Below, in pieces: positions 1 to 15,400 of a DNA stretch of 64,000 bases. Position 1 is the stretch's first letter, and each line of letters starts with the position of its first letter. A model generated the notes under the pieces. The model was not told where the DNA came from and searched no databases. It worked only from the letters and a program-made list of their open reading frames with translations. This DNA comes from Mytilus californianus (taxonomy: Eukaryota > Mollusca > Bivalvia > Mytilida > Mytilidae), in contig NW_026262712.1 in assembly GCF_021869535.1 (NCBI RefSeq), positions 66,558,100-66,622,099 of the forward strand. Direction: 5' to 3'. The position numbers and the translations under genes are program-made.

Positions 1-136
1 ATAGATATTCAAAATGATGTGAACTTTTTAAAGATATTTGACAAATAAGGGTTTGGACCAAATTTTACAGTTTACTGGACATTTAAATGATATAGTGCCA
101 GTGGGGTTTTGTGTCCTATGGACGTATGTTCTTGTT
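1..136 (+). repeat. Tail of dispersed repeat family A
   Basis: The stretch resembles the 3' half of the family-A unit seen complete at 551-1005: a degraded 'ttttgacc..ttcacggtccactgaac' segment, then 'gatagtgcgagtgggg', then 'ctatggacacattcttgttt'. Its 5' part is outside the window. It lies in an intron upstream of the first visible LRRIQ1-like exon. Confidence 0.55.
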
Positions 137-437
137 TTTCTGAAAAATTTAGATCACTGCTCAGTAAAGCAGATATTTTGAAAAGTATGACCTCCAGATA
201 TATGATGGCAGGATAAGAGTCACCAAAGATATTTTGGGAATATAATGACATCAATTCATTTCTTTACTATTGAAGTTTTAAAACAAAAATCAGACATTTT
301 CCTCCACATTTAATCTTTATAAAATTACCCTTAAATTTTATGGACAATTTTAAATATAAAATTGTCTTCCTAGCCCAAATTGCATGTTCTCAGCAAAACA
401 GCATATACCTAATATTTTTTTTAAAATTTATAAACAG

Positions 438-3400
438 ATTAAAGAATGGTTTGTCATCCATGATGGAAGGATTACCAAGTCATCTAGAAAGTAAAAGACT
501 TGGATGGATTAAATCATGTACTCCATGGAGGTAAGTAACCATAATTTTTTTATGCCCCACCTAAGGGCATTTTGTTTTTTTGTCTGTGCGTTCGTTCGTC
601 TGTTCGTCCGTTCCTCCGTCCGTCTGTCCCGCTTCGGGTTAATGTTTTTGGTCAAGGTAGTTTTTGATGAAGTTGAAGTCCAATCAACTTGAAACTTAGT
701 ACACATGTTCCCTATGATATGATCTTTCTAATTTTAATGCCAAATTAGAGTTTTGACCCTAATTTCACGGTCCACTGAACATAGAAAATGATAGTGCGAG
801 TGGGCAGGTTAAAGTTTTTGGTCAAGGTAGTTTTTGATGAAGTTGAAGTCCAATCAACTTGAAACTTAGTACACATGTTCCCAATGATATGATCTTTCTA
901 ATTTTAATGCCAAATTAGAGTTTTGACCCCAATTTCACGGTTCACTGAACATAGAAAATTATAGTGTGAGTGTGGCTTCCGTGTACTATGGACACATTCT
1001 TGTTTGACAAATTTAAAAAAATGAATATTACTAGGTAATCTTCATTTATGAATTACAACAAAAAAATAAATATTTAGGAAGTAAAAACCAAATGATTTCC
1101 TGAACATAACCTGCCAAGATAAAAATTCAAACAAGGACAGATATATATGATTAAAAATTGTTATTAAAGCAAAGTTAACTGTCCTGCAATATTGTTTGTA
1201 TGGTTAGTTTAGGAGCTACTTACTAGATTTTGAGAAATTAATCTGTGAAGAGCTGTTTTCAGAACTTTTGTATTGGGGGTTTGGAGGCACTTGTTGATGA
1301 CATAAAATGATTGGTAGATGGTTGGACTTTCTTGAAAGGGATTTTAAATTTATATTGTTGGTGTCTCTGATCTTTCCACACATTAAATTATGGTACTACC
1401 CATACTGTTTTCTATAGACATGATAGATCAGTGTAATGTGTCAAAAAGTACCATCTAAATAAACCTCTAATCAACAAATATTATGGAAGACTATAATCAT
1501 TCACTGATTGAAAATAACACTAGATGATCAATGATAATGCTAAAAATAGTGTTTTTTTTCTTCAGCAGGTAATGTAAGTAATTATAAGTATAATCTTTAT
1601 TTGAATTTCAGTAAAGTCAGCAATGAACCTTGGAAGCTGAAAGCCTCTACCAGTAAACGTCCAGCTAGACGGCCATCTTCTGCTAAGAAGTTACATATGT
1701 TAGAAGAAAACATAATAACAACAGCTGCTAAAGTAGCATCTCTCAGACAGGTAACTGTAATGGGCAATGGGATAGTAAATTGACTTATAAATTTTATTGA
1801 TTATTTTTTACTGCCTCATTGACTGTGGATATTTACATTGTCCAAATGTAATTAAAATTAATAGGTCATTGATATTTTGTATGTTCTTGCAATAGAATTC
1901 ACACATCTTAATAACAAGCAGGATATAAGACCAGGACTCTTCATTAGGGAACTGTGACTTTTATATTATTTAAATGTTTCTGATTAGATATGCTTTATAT
2001 TAATACTATAAACCATTAATGATATTTGAAATCATGTTGTATTAGTATCTGGATATCTTATTTTCATTTTTGATTTTGTAAGGTCTAACTCGTCAGTCAT
2101 ACTGAAAATTAATTTGTACTGGTTACATTGTTCAATGTTTAGTTTAGAAGTACATATACATAGTAAGTGAAGTTACCTCCAAAGTTTGGTATATAAATTG
2201 TAGTAGATACAATACAAATAGGATACTTCATCAGTGAATACATCATTATTTTAACTATTTCAAATAATGTCAATAATAATGGATGACCTTAAATTTACAG
2301 TTTCACAGTACAAGTTGTAGGCATTGATCTAGTTTGATCTGAAAGTCTTAGTTAAAACGTCTTTGGTGTGAAGTATATATGTTTATACATGAAAAGCAAA
2401 ACAATTTAACCTTTATTTCAAATGGATGGTATGGCCTTAATTTCATTGTTGGTTGATCATGGTTAATTACAGTTTAGGTGAAATGTAATTCAATAAGTTG
2501 TAAATCTGATGTTTTCAATAGAAAAAAAAAAACAAAAACGTCTTGCTTACTGATTGAACTTGAAAACTTCTTTTTTTACATAAATTTGCCTGCTAATTCA
2601 ACTTAAAATATATCATGATTACAGGTAACAACAGTTAAATTAAAAGACTTGCCAGGAAATAATATGTCTACCTTATTATGATTACAGGTAACAACAGTTG
2701 AATTGAAAGACTTGCCAGGAAGTAATATGTCTACTTTAGGTCAGTGTACTGGTCTGCAGTATCTAAAGATGGTCAACTGTAACTTAATTGCAGTAGAAGG
2801 ACTTCAGAATTGTAAACAGTTGCAGTACTTAGATTTAAAGGTAAGATAGTCCAGAAAATATCTGTTATAAAATACAAATGTACTTTAAATGTAAATTTTA
2901 TTGTTTACCACATATTCTTTAACTTAATATTTTTATTTGACCTAAAGTACGTCTGAATATCAAAAAGTACTGCTTAACTTGATACTAGGGCTCGTCATGA
3001 TTTTGCTATAAGGTGTTGAACTATCAATAGTTGGAGATCTTCATTATATATATAATTTTACATTGATAATCTGTCATTTATTTCTACAAGTAGCCTGTAT
3101 AGACTATATGCACTGCTGGTAAACTATTAATAACAGTCCATGGTTTATTTCTTTAGAATAACAAGATAGAATATATAGACCTGAAGTCTTTGGGCAGTAT
3201 AAAGTTTATAGACCTGAGTAATAATTCATTAAGTGGAATACATGGAATGGATGGGTGTACTGATGTACGATGGCTGGACTTGTCTGACAATAAGATTACC
3301 AGACTTGGTAAGTGTAGATGCCTGATTTCCTGGCTAAATGGTATGAAGGCCACATTAAAGTAAGGTTTTTATTGTTATTAATAAATTTACTGAATATAAA

Positions 3401-6400
3401 GAGCAAACATCCAAATTTTATTTTTTTTTGTAAGGGATGGGCATAGCAGCATATAAAACCCCTGACCATGTTGACGTGGTTGTTAAAATGTTACTAGATT
3501 AATTGTTATTTGAATTAAAATATATGACTGTTCTTCAATGCAGAATATCTGATACATTTAAATAGTTATTTCTCTTTATACTTTAGGTGGATTAAATGGT
3601 TTACGCAGATTACATACTTTGAAACTTGCCAAAAACCAGCTGATCAACACATCAGGATTGGGAGACACACCAACAATACAGTATCTAGACCTATCCCATA
3701 ATCATCTGCAGGAAGTACAAGATGTAAACAAATTGTGTCTACTGCGACATTTAAATTTATCAGCAAACAATCTTCTCCAGGTTTGTATCTGCTTTTTGTA
3801 AATGAATTACTGAAAACTTTAATTTAAGCAACAGTAGTTTACTTATGTTCAAATCTCATGAATTGATTAAAAGACCAGTCAAAGTAACAAACAAAAGCTG
3901 AGGGGATTGTTTAAACTCCAAAAGTAATGAGACCTGGTGGGTCATCAGGGTAAGTATTTCCTGCTATGTACGTATCACCCTCCATGTGAATCCAAACTCA
4001 GTCAATATGTCATAATCAAGAACAGGACACGTTTGGTAAATTCACAGATTAGACAACTGTTCTAAAGATTGTGAAAACATTATATCAGAAATTGCTTGAA
4101 GTTGAATAATTTTCTGCATTTAGAAATTGTTTACTATGTTTATCAGTATTGTCACTGGTCAATACTTTGTATCTATATCAATTAATAAATGAATTTCAAT
4201 GAAAAAAAATATGTAGTAATATCATGGAACTATACTCTTATTTTTTGCAGATTCCTGATTTACAGAACCATGTTTTATTACAAGATTTAATATTAGAAGA
4301 TAACAGTATAACTTTACTTGATGATTTGAATCAGTCCTGGTTACCTTTGGTGCAAAAATTTAATATTAGTCAAAATAGGTAAATGTTTATTGTTAAACAA
4401 ATGGATTGAAAAATAAACATGTACTGTAGAAGTCATCACTTTAATTTTTTCCTAAATAGAATAGATTAATTTAAGTTTTCTCATGTGAATTAAAAAACCT
4501 GGGGAAAAATCTGCAGTTCAAAAAAATATCCTTAATGTCCTTTATCAGATTGTGAAGTTTAAAGTTATTTATAACATATTTACTCACAGCAAAAAGGATG
4601 TATACCAATAAAGCAGCACTTTTCATTTTAAAAAAAATAGAATGATAGAAATTAACAAAAAATTTATTACTGTCATTGTAAAAATTAGTGATGTGGCAAT
4701 AAATTAAACCTTACATAGTAATCTTATATGGGTTGTTTGAAACAGTGAATTCTTTACATTTAATTGATGAGCGCTGTCTCAAATTTAAATGACAACAATC
4801 TAACACACTTTTGGAAGAATTTTTTGTTGATTTTTCTCTTTATTTCTTTTTGAACTCGTATATATTTTTCATTTTCATTTTGTGTTTGAGCAACAAGTAT
4901 TAAGTTGATTAAGGTTATAACATATAAAATTGTAAATTTCAATTAGAATTTGTTCGTTTCAGTTTGGAAGATCTAGTCAGCTTAGAGAACCTGTTATTGC
5001 TGCGAGAGTTAAATCTAAGTAATAACCAGGTTTTAGGTAATTTTTTAATTCACTTTATGTGTCAAAAAACCTGTTTCATTGTAAATAAAATACAGTGGTA
5101 AGTCATCAATATAAGATGACAGCCTTGACCAAAGAAGATTTTACTATTACAGTACATTCTGGTTATTTGCATAGCCTATTTGTCAGACGAAAATATGCAA
5201 TTAAGCGGAGTATGCTTATATCCGAAATGACAAATTACGGAGTCAAACAACATCGATAGTGCAGATCAGTAAAGGAAATCCCTGAAGAAAGATGAACGTC
5301 CATAATCCACTTACAACATATTGAATGCTTATTTATTCTAATAAAAGTTATTTGTCTAGTGTCATACATGTTATTTCATTGTGTATTCTTTCAATAACGT
5401 TTATAAACACATTTTGTTTTAGTTTATTTACGTACCAACTTTTCTTTTACCTGAGATACGAAAATAAAATTGTTCTAAAAATAGATTTGTTTCTATGACC
5501 CGGATGTACAATGTACATTGTTACGGTCTGATTAAAATATACTGTTTAACAATACTACACAGTTTATAATCATTTTAAACAATAAATGTGTAATGAACTG
5601 CCTTTGATATGCAGTATTTACCGATTGCACAGTGATGTAACACTGTTACTTTAACCTCGTTAGTTTCGTATATGCAAAGCAGTTAACAGGTAATGGGGCC
5701 CTGCACGGGTTATTTGCTGGACACGAGTGTTGAAAGTGAGAAAATATAATAATTAGAAGTTAATGTTATTTTCAAAAAATATTAAAAATAAAAGATTGAT
5801 CTATAAAATTCTTCAACCAAATATAAATGCCCTATACAATTTAACATAAGTGTAGATCACCCCAAGCCGAATTACGAGATTACACATTGGATAATGATCG
5901 ATAATTAGCAGGTGTTATTGTTTTAAAAATTCACCCAAAATGTAATCTATGAACAATGTTTGAAATCCAATCAATAATTAACACCTTTTGAGATAGAATG
6001 GTCGTGTTTTTACAACAATCAGCTGTTTGACATTTTTATGACCTCGAGGCTTAAAATAGAACATGGGAAACTTTACCTGTGTACACATCGAGGCTTATTT
6101 TACAATCATATAAACACGAAAGAAACTGTTTTAAAACTTTATTTAAATAACACAGAAGTAAATATGAAATAATAACGAAAATTATGATGCATTCAAGAAA
6201 AATATACTTACCAAATTGCCGTTTCCGGTCAAAAATCTCGTCAGTTTTAACTAAGCATATCTAGCTGGCGATTATTTTCTATGCAATTAACCGAAATGCC
6301 ACTTGTAAGGCTATGCATATAACCGGACAATTTAACATTAGATGAATGGGAAATGGTTTTGTGCAGGAGAAAAGTATGCAATTAACCGAATTATGCTATT

Positions 6401-9400
6401 AAGCGGTATGCAATTAAGTGGAGTCGACTGTATGTAAGAGCTTAATTATGATTTTAAATTATTATAAAAGGGGATGGGGATTAGATGCAATATTTAGAAG
6501 AAAATTTTGAACTTTTAAAAAGTTTTTTTTTTTTAAATGACCTAAATATAAGATGAAATTGTTTAACATTTATGATTATTATTATGATAAAATTAATGTA
6601 TTCATATGTAAACATCTCAAATAGTTTACAAACATGTCTGAAAATCATCAATTCATCATGTTTACATCATTATTTCAGATATAGATGTGTTCCACTCTTC
6701 ATTACCAAGCTATAAATATCTAGAAATGTTACACTTATGTGGTAATCCTGCAGTTGAAAGTTTAGAAGATAAAGATAGGTAAGTTATTGCATATATGTAA
6801 TTTGTATAAATTATAAAGAAATACGGCTTTTTTTTTATTATGAAAATGGATACTATCAATGAATTTTGTTTAAAAAGTGGTTATTTGAAAAATTGGAAAG
6901 GTGAATAGTTTTCAAAGCTTTAAGACAACAACTGAACAAATATATATGAAAATGAGATAGGACAAAAAAGCATAAGGTATTGAATTATTTATTCAGGGGG
7001 TCATTGTTTTGAATTAAGATAGAAGAATGAAACTTCTCTATACTAAATGTTCGATTTTTTATTCAATAATGCAACTACAGTTATGTACAAATACTTCCAA
7101 AATTTTGTCTACTATAGAGACCATTACTGTTTGGTTAAACCAATCAAATAATCATTATCATAATGCTGGTGAATTATTCTATTAGATAACTTTCAAATCA
7201 ATATTTTCATTATGAGATATTATGTGTAGTTTTAGAAAGAAACTGACTAAAGAATTGACAAGATTACACCAACTAGATGATACCACTCTGGACTCAACAC
7301 AATGTGGTATACCTATAAAACCAAGGAACGGCTTTGAAGCCATGTGTTTACATCAAGTTCAAATGATGAAAGATGTACATCATAGATTCCAACAAGATTT
7401 AAAGTAAGTATAGATATGAAGAAGAGTAGTTGTGGGGTATATTTGAATAAGGCAGCAACCCAACAACACCTACAACCAAAGGACATCTAGCGGTCAACAT
7501 ACAGTCTTCTACAATAAACAAGTATCTATACATCATTTCAAGCTCTAAATTGCCCTGAGTTCAGAAAAGTTTGGAAAAATTTGAATAGAATTTATCATAG
7601 ATGTGCCAGCATAGCCAATCTCCCTAAATGACAAAAAAACATTAAGATTTAACTAAAGACAACCACTGACTAGATTCCTGACTACTGATTTGCTCATGAA
7701 AATGTGGTGGGGTTGATTATTTTTTGAAATCTCAACCGTTAAACTCATTTCTTACTCATATAAGCAATACCATGAATTTTTAATAATTGATATTTGTAAA
7801 ATCATTTTTTGTCTCGCCTTGACGGAGTCAAAAAGCGAGACATAGGTATGCTGTTTCTGGCGTCGGCGATGGCAGCAGCGGCGGTGTCAACAATGTATTA
7901 GTTTGTGATTAGGTCTAGTTCGTGGTGAACCACTAGTGGTAGGTCAATGATATTTGGTATGCAGTTGTATTAGCATTGGCACATCTCATTATCTTGGAGA
8001 TTATTTGGCCCTGCCTCCTCAGTCAAGGTCTATTGACTTTGAAACTTTTCATAGTTTACATGTACTAGTTTGTGATTAGGTCAATTTATGGGGAACCACA
8101 AGTGGTAGGTCAATGATATTTGGTATGCAGTTGTATAAGCATTGGCATATCTCATTTCCATGGAGATTATTTGGCTCCGCCCCCTTAGTCATGGTCTATT
8201 GACTTTGAAAATTTTGCTAAGTTAACATGTATTAGTTTGTGATTAGGTCAGTTCAAGGGGAACCATTAGTGGTAGGCCAATGTTAATTGGTGTTCAGTTG
8301 TATCAGCATTAGCACATCTCATTTTCATGGAGAATATTTGGCCCCGCCCCCTCAGTCATGGTCTATTTACTTTGAAATTTTTGCTTAGTTTACATGTATT
8401 AGTTTGTGATTAGATCAGTTTAAGATGATCTGCTAATGTTAAGTCAATGATATTAGGTATGCAAATTTATTAGCATTAGCAAGTATCGTTTCCATTGAGA
8501 TTATATAGCCCCACCCCTGATCATGGTTCATTGACTTTGAAACTTTTACATAGTTTACAAGTTAATGTTTGTGTTTAGGTTTGTTTAAAGGGAACGACTT
8601 ATAATAAGTCAATGGTATTTGGTATGCAGTTGTATTAGCATTGGCACATCTCATTCCATGGAGATTGTTTAGCCATGTACCTTCAGTCATGGTTCATCAA
8701 CTTTGAATATTTGCATAACTTACATGTTAAAGTATTGCTATTTTAATTTCAACATTTGCATTATCAAAATTACAAAAAGGCGAGACATATCTCTGTGATA
8801 ACAGTTTATTTTTTCTACAAATCAAAATAGGGGACTTGAGAGGTTGAGTGCTGACCCAATCAGAAAGCCTTTTCTAGAGTTGATAAGTCTTTCTTGTATA
8901 AATAACAATTTTACTTCTTTCTTTGCAGATCGCATTTAGATTCATCAAATTTATCAGAACTTTGTGATATTTATTTTAAATTCTGTGATAAAACTCATAA
9001 GATGGCAGAAGACAATCGATATGCTCATGAGTACGGTGAAATGTCAATAGCACAACCAACAGCACCGTCCACTCCAAAATCTGGAAGGCCACGATCAGCA
9101 AGAGCAAATAAAGTGGTACAAGACTCTTTTATGAGCCCTAAGGAAATGTTTGAAAAAGCTCTTCATGATGGAGGTAGTAAAAGTAGTGGTTCAAATGGTC
9201 TAGTCAGGGGAGATAATGTGGCGGTGGTGAAACCAGTGATTACTGCCAAAATTGTTCAGAATATTCTTGTGGATGATACTACTAGTCATAAGAAGTAGGT
9301 TTACTTATTATTAAAATAAAGAAAAGTAATTATAGTTTTAGTTATATGCACATTCAAAACAAATCGTAAATTTGAAAAAAAAAGTGTTGTGGTGGTAAAT

Positions 9401-12400
9401 GTCAAAGTGACAATAATAGTCATCATTTTTGCCTCGCCTTGACGGAGTAAAAAAACGAGACATAGGTATGCTGTTTCCGGCGGCGGCAACATAACACAAT
9501 GTATTAGTTTGTGATTAGGTCTAGTTTAAGGTGAACCACTAGTGGTTGATCAATGATATTTGGTATGCAGTTGTATTAACACTGGCACATCTCATTTCCA
9601 TGGAGATTATTTGGCCCTGCCCCCTCAATCATGGTCTATTGACTTTAAAACATTTGCTTAGTTTACTTGTATTAGTTTGTGATTAGGTCAGTTTATGGGG
9701 AACCACTAGTGGTAAGTCAATGATATTTGGCATGCAATTGTATAAGCATTGGCATATCATTTTTCTATGGAGATTATTTGGCTCTGCCCCCTCAGTCATG
9801 GTCTATTGACTTTAAAACTTTTGCTTAGTTTACATGTTTTAGTTTGTGATTAGGTCAGTTCATGGGGAACCACTAGTGATAACAATGATATTTGGTATGC
9901 AGTTGTATAAACATTGGCATATTTCATTTCCATGGAGAATATTTGGTCCCGCCCCCTCAGTCATGGTCTATTGACTTTGAAACTTTAGCTTAGTTTACAT
10001 GTATTAGTTTATAATTAGATCAGTTTAAGATGGACCGCTAATGTTAAGTCAATGATATTTGGTAAGCAAATTTATTGGCATTTGCAAGTCTCATTTCCAT
10101 GGAGATTATATAGCCCCACCCCCTCATCATGGTTCATTGACTTTGAAACTTTTACATAATTTGCAAGTTAATTTTTGTGTTAATTTTTGTTGAAAGGGAA
10201 CGACTTATGATAAGTCTATGGTATTTGGTATGCATTTGTATTAGCATTGGCACATCCCATTTCCATGGAGATTTTTTTGCCATGTACCTTCAGTCATGGT
10301 TCATTGATTTTGAATATTTGCATAACTTACATGTTAAAGTATTGCTATTTTAATTTCAACATTTGCATTATCAAAATTACAAAAAGGCAAGACATATCTC
10401 TGTGTTAACAGTTTATGATTTTATCAGCAATTTGTACATTTTTCCTTTCATCTTACTGCCTAATAGTTTGTAGATCATATAAAGGACCTGATACTTGAAA
10501 ATATTTGGCAATGACGTCATGTGTCAGTGCAGCAACGTCACATGTTCATGTCCATCTGTGTCAATTTATCAATGAAATGCACCCAACTTCATTCATATCC
10601 TGAAACAATTATCACAACGATTTGTATGCGTAAAAATTAATTTTCTAACAATTTCATTTAATTTCATATTCTCAACCAAAAAGCATATTGTTAAGACAAT
10701 TTTCCGATAAAAAGAGTAATGGCATTTTATTTTTTTTATACTGACTTCATCAGCTTGATATTCTTGCTGATAAAGTCAGTATCAAAAACAAAAATGCTAT
10801 TATTTTATATTTATCGATAAATAGACTCCAATGATATACAAGGTGTCTTAAAGATCTACTTTGAAGTACAAAACTCTGAAATTTTCCAATTAGAATTGAT
10901 ATAATTGGGTTTTGAAAATAATAAAGTATTAAAAATGAACCAATACAATCAAAGATCAAAGATAATATCATAATTTTCAATCTATGAATTATCAAATTAA
11001 AAGTGTATGACTCCAGGCCTGCATTTCACAAAAGTTTGTGCAACTTGTGAGCAGTAGTATATCATATACATGTACATACTATTCAAACTTTTACTGGTTG
11101 AAGATCAAACAAAATTTTATGAAACTCTTGCCTGGTTTCATTTTAATTTACTCATGAAATTGTAATAGGGGCAAAATACTGATAAATATTAGCCAAAGTT
11201 AATAAAATGTATTCTCTGACTGATATGAAATAAGTTAGAAATGCGGAAAGCTCTTGTACAGTATTACTCTTAATATAACAAAAAAACAAAACTATTTATT
11301 TTGTATGAAACTATACTACAGATTACACAGAAGAAATGAAGCAGCAGTAAAGATACAGTCAGCATGGAGAGGATATACAGTAAGGAGATGGTATGAACAG
11401 CTTGTACAGGATCAAAGCTTTGATATGGCCGTCTTACTGGAACTTCATAATGCTGCCATTAAAATACAGGTGAGGATTTATTCACTTGCAGTGTCAATTA
11501 ATTAATGTTTTATGCAAAAGGGAATGATTGATATTTGAAAAATCCAACTAACTAAAGATATTGTCAAATTTTACAATCAAAATTTTCCCCAATAGACAAG
11601 TTTTCTATTGACATCAGATTTGTTTTTCTTGCATATAAATCATCACAATGCATTCCAAAGTATATATTGTATATCAAGTTTTTAACCAAAAAAATTCTCA
11701 AGAACATAATTATTTTGCCATCTACAATGTGACAGAATGACATAAATTTGAGACTATATATGATGTGAAGTATACGTCTATGATACAGCAATCCAAGGAC
11801 GCAAAAACTACAAGACATCTGGAGGTCAACCTTCAGTATTGGACAATAGACAGGTGTTTATACAATTTGTCAAGCTCTAAATCCTCGTAATATCTTACTT
11901 TAGATCTTCCTTGGAAGCATGTTGCATTAATGATCTACCATAAATCCAAACATTTTTTTTTAATATCCTACAAAATGTCAATTTTCTATTCATTTGATAA
12001 TTGTAAAGTCTAAAACTTACAATTCAAAAATTAACAAACCATTAAAATTTTAGAAATAGAAAAAGAACTTTCATAGTAATTGATTCAGTATTTCTATTGC
12101 AGGCCACATGGAGAGGTTACAGTGTAAGATGTAGATTAGAAAGAGCTTTAGATTTTGCCAAACTTGAAGATGACGATGAGTTTGGTGAGATTGATATGAA
12201 TGATCTTAACTTTAATGAGGTAATGTATTTATTGAAACAATGAAAAAATTATATATTACTGTAAATTCAGAAATTATGGCGAGGTTTTTATTATTGCGAA
12301 TAATGCAACTTAATGAGTAACGCAATAATAGGAACTCGCATTCTAATATCTGATACATATATCTGTATGCAGATTTTCCTAAAATTGCAATAATTAATCT

Positions 12401-15400
12401 CACATTTTTGTCCATTCTTAAAAAATCGCAAAGATACATGATGCAATAATTTCTGATCACATCTCAGGTTAATAATTAGAAATCCCATAATATTTTGAAT
12501 GTTGATTCACCAAGGATTTGATTTATGATATATCAGTAGTCATGGATTAATGAAATATTTCACAATTCCAATCAATTGACGTACACAACTAAAACCTGGA
12601 TCTCAGGCTCTTGAAATAAACAATATTTTAAAATTGACCATATTTAATAATTTCATGGTCTTTCCAAAATTCTTGACATTTCCCTCATATCTTTCTTATA
12701 CTGTGTAGTTTACTTTTGTATATTAGTTCACTTTTAGTTTCTGTTGTTTTAGGACATATTAGATGACTGGAAACCACCATCAACACCACAAATTCCAAAC
12801 AGGTAAGAAGAGAATTTATCCATGTTCAATTGTTCTGCATTTTTAAATCCCTAATTCTGTCCTATTTCTAACCACTGGTCTAGTTACAACCATGTTTGAA
12901 GAAACTGACTGAGTGTTGTAACTTTGTAGCCAGTTTGTAAACCAATATTGTAACTATAAAGTTTTACATTTGAATCTGTGAAAAATTTAATGAACAATCC
13001 TCTTTTTACGAATCTCAATGGTGTAGATTGGATAAAAAGTATTGCCACCAGTTGGAGACTTACTGGTAGTTTTACATTGGAGTCTTATGGTGAAAAATGT
13101 CAAATCTTCTTTTGCGATTTAACCCCATGGTGAAAATTTTATGCATTAAGATCATGAAAAAATATCAACCCACGAAAATATCCATGTTTACAGTACTTGT
13201 CCACTCTATTGATCACAAGAAATCTAACAAAGATGCTGTATAGTATGAACATTGATTGACATTAAATTAATTAAAATTTATTTACAGGCATCCAGTGTTG
13301 GGAAAACCACCTTCTGGAAAGAAAACCACACCACCAAAAATTCCAGCCCTACCACTGGGAGACAACCCTCACCCTCCACAGCAACCAAGGAGAGCCTGGA
13401 GAGGTATGGATTCACCTCTCTCTGATGTGCAAGTACAGCAAAATTATCCAAGGCCTCCTTCATCCCTCATTAGTGGGACAGATACTCACAGAACAGTACA
13501 GTCAAGGAAAGAAGAGAAAATATCGGAAGAGTGGTAATTAATTTAGTATTGTCTTTATCAGATAGGGATTCAATCAAATAACTTTTATAGATATAGCCTA
13601 GTGTATGATACTGTAGTGCCCTTTAAACCACCATCAATGGTAAATGTTAGAAATCAGGTCCTAATCTTGCCACCGAAATGATGATTTAAGTCACTAACAA
13701 ATTTTAAAAATCACTTAACTTGCCAGCTGACTGAGTTCATAGTGAAGTCAAGTCGCTATCAAATTTGGTATAAGGACAATTTGTGATTTACAAGTTGCAC
13801 ATGTAAACAAAAATGGCAACTCACAAGGAATATCAAGATTTTTTAAACAACCAAGGACTAGTACTGTCAATGATTAAACAGGAAATCGAGCGACTGTTTG
13901 AGTTCTCATATTACGATGATTTTGTCAGGAAGATGTTGAGTAATCACTCAGCTGTTTTGTCTCATTTATAGTTTGTTATAGTTGTACTATTCAGTAGGTT
14001 AAGGGTCTGGAATTAACGGCAGATGTTTTGCTATTCATTGAAAAAAAATGAAATGTGAGAAGTAAAAAACAGCTGATGGATAAGTTGATTGCAAACGTAC
14101 GACGGGTGGTTAGCTTATGATCAGTAGCGTGTTTTGTCATGTTTGTTTCCACGACCAACTCGTTATAAAAGAGATATATCTTTTATAAAAACATAGTAAT
14201 AAAAATTAGCTCTTTATCGGCTAAATAATAAGTGAGTGGCAGATATCTTCATTTATAGTCCTACATAATTTTCAATCGTTTATGAGAATCTCAAATTACA
14301 ACTGAAATGATGTTCTGGACATTCAATAATGTTTTACAAAATTATGACAAGTGATGATCATAATTTAAATTGCCCAATCATTCTCGAGCAGTTCTTGATA
14401 TGAATGGATAAGCAATGGTTTTCTCTCCAGAGAATAGTTTGTGCAATATAAACATAATAAAAGAAGAATGTACTTTTAGTTTGTATGAGAATTGTTTCTT
14501 TAACTATTTTCTTATTTTTTAGGGGTTTTAAAAACAATGAAACAGCACATTTAATGATGCAAAGAGCAAAGAAAATGAAATACAATGCAGAAAGGAGAAA
14601 AAAACTTAGTAAACTAGGTAAATATATGTTAGAGTGTGGCAGTTAGTCACTAATATATGTTAGAGTGTGGCAGTTAGTCACTAATATATGTTAGAGTGTG
14701 GCAGTTAGTCACTAACTGTTATTTTCTTGCTCTACCGTAAGATTACAATAACAATAAGGGTCCATTGTTTTAAAGTATCAAAACTTTTTTTAAATAGAAA
14801 AAACAAATGTCTTTTCTTCTAATTTCTTAACCGTTTTAACAAATAATCTTGTAATATACAAAGAGAAAAAAGTAGAAGCAGACGAATCAATTAATGTTGA
14901 CAATATGTAGTACACCTACTTAACAATTGTTAGTTTATCATTTATATATTCATTTTTTTTTTTATTATTGTTTGACTGTTTTATGTTGTCTTTACAGATC
15001 CAAAACAACGATTGGTCTTATTCAGAAAACTAGAAGAAGTCTCTCATTACCCTCATGTTCAGGCACCAAACAGAAAAATTCTTCCAAGAAAAGAATATTT
15101 TCAAGGTAAAAAGAGAGATCGGCTCAGTACCTATATTGTTTACTTTAATAACCTGATATGGTAAAGCACTGAGCTTAAGTACTAAGATCAAATCTATTGG
15201 CTTATTACTAGTAATAAAAAAGGAAACTGAATAGCATAAGATAAGTTAGAGAATCAGTTTCGAGTACTTCAATTAGATTTTACACTTATGTATACATTTA
15301 TATGACAATTAACCACTTCAAGCAATGTTTCAAATAAAGATGTTTGAAAAATATTTAACTTGGTAGATGTTTGAAAAATATTTAACTTGGTAGAGAAGTG

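Noticed and set aside
3619..3801. Single-exon LRR gene starting at 3619
   Set aside because: It is an internal exon (3587-3780) of the spliced LRRIQ1-like gene; the frame continues through GT-AG junctions on both sides.
7809..10412. CRISPR-like regular repeats
   Set aside because: Units are ~167 bp, diverged and contiguous without spacers, in an intron of an animal gene.
14927..15109. Plus-strand 60-codon ORF
   Set aside because: Wrong frame over exon 14998-15105; the spliced frame gives 'DPKQRLVLFRKLEEV' and joins both neighbours.
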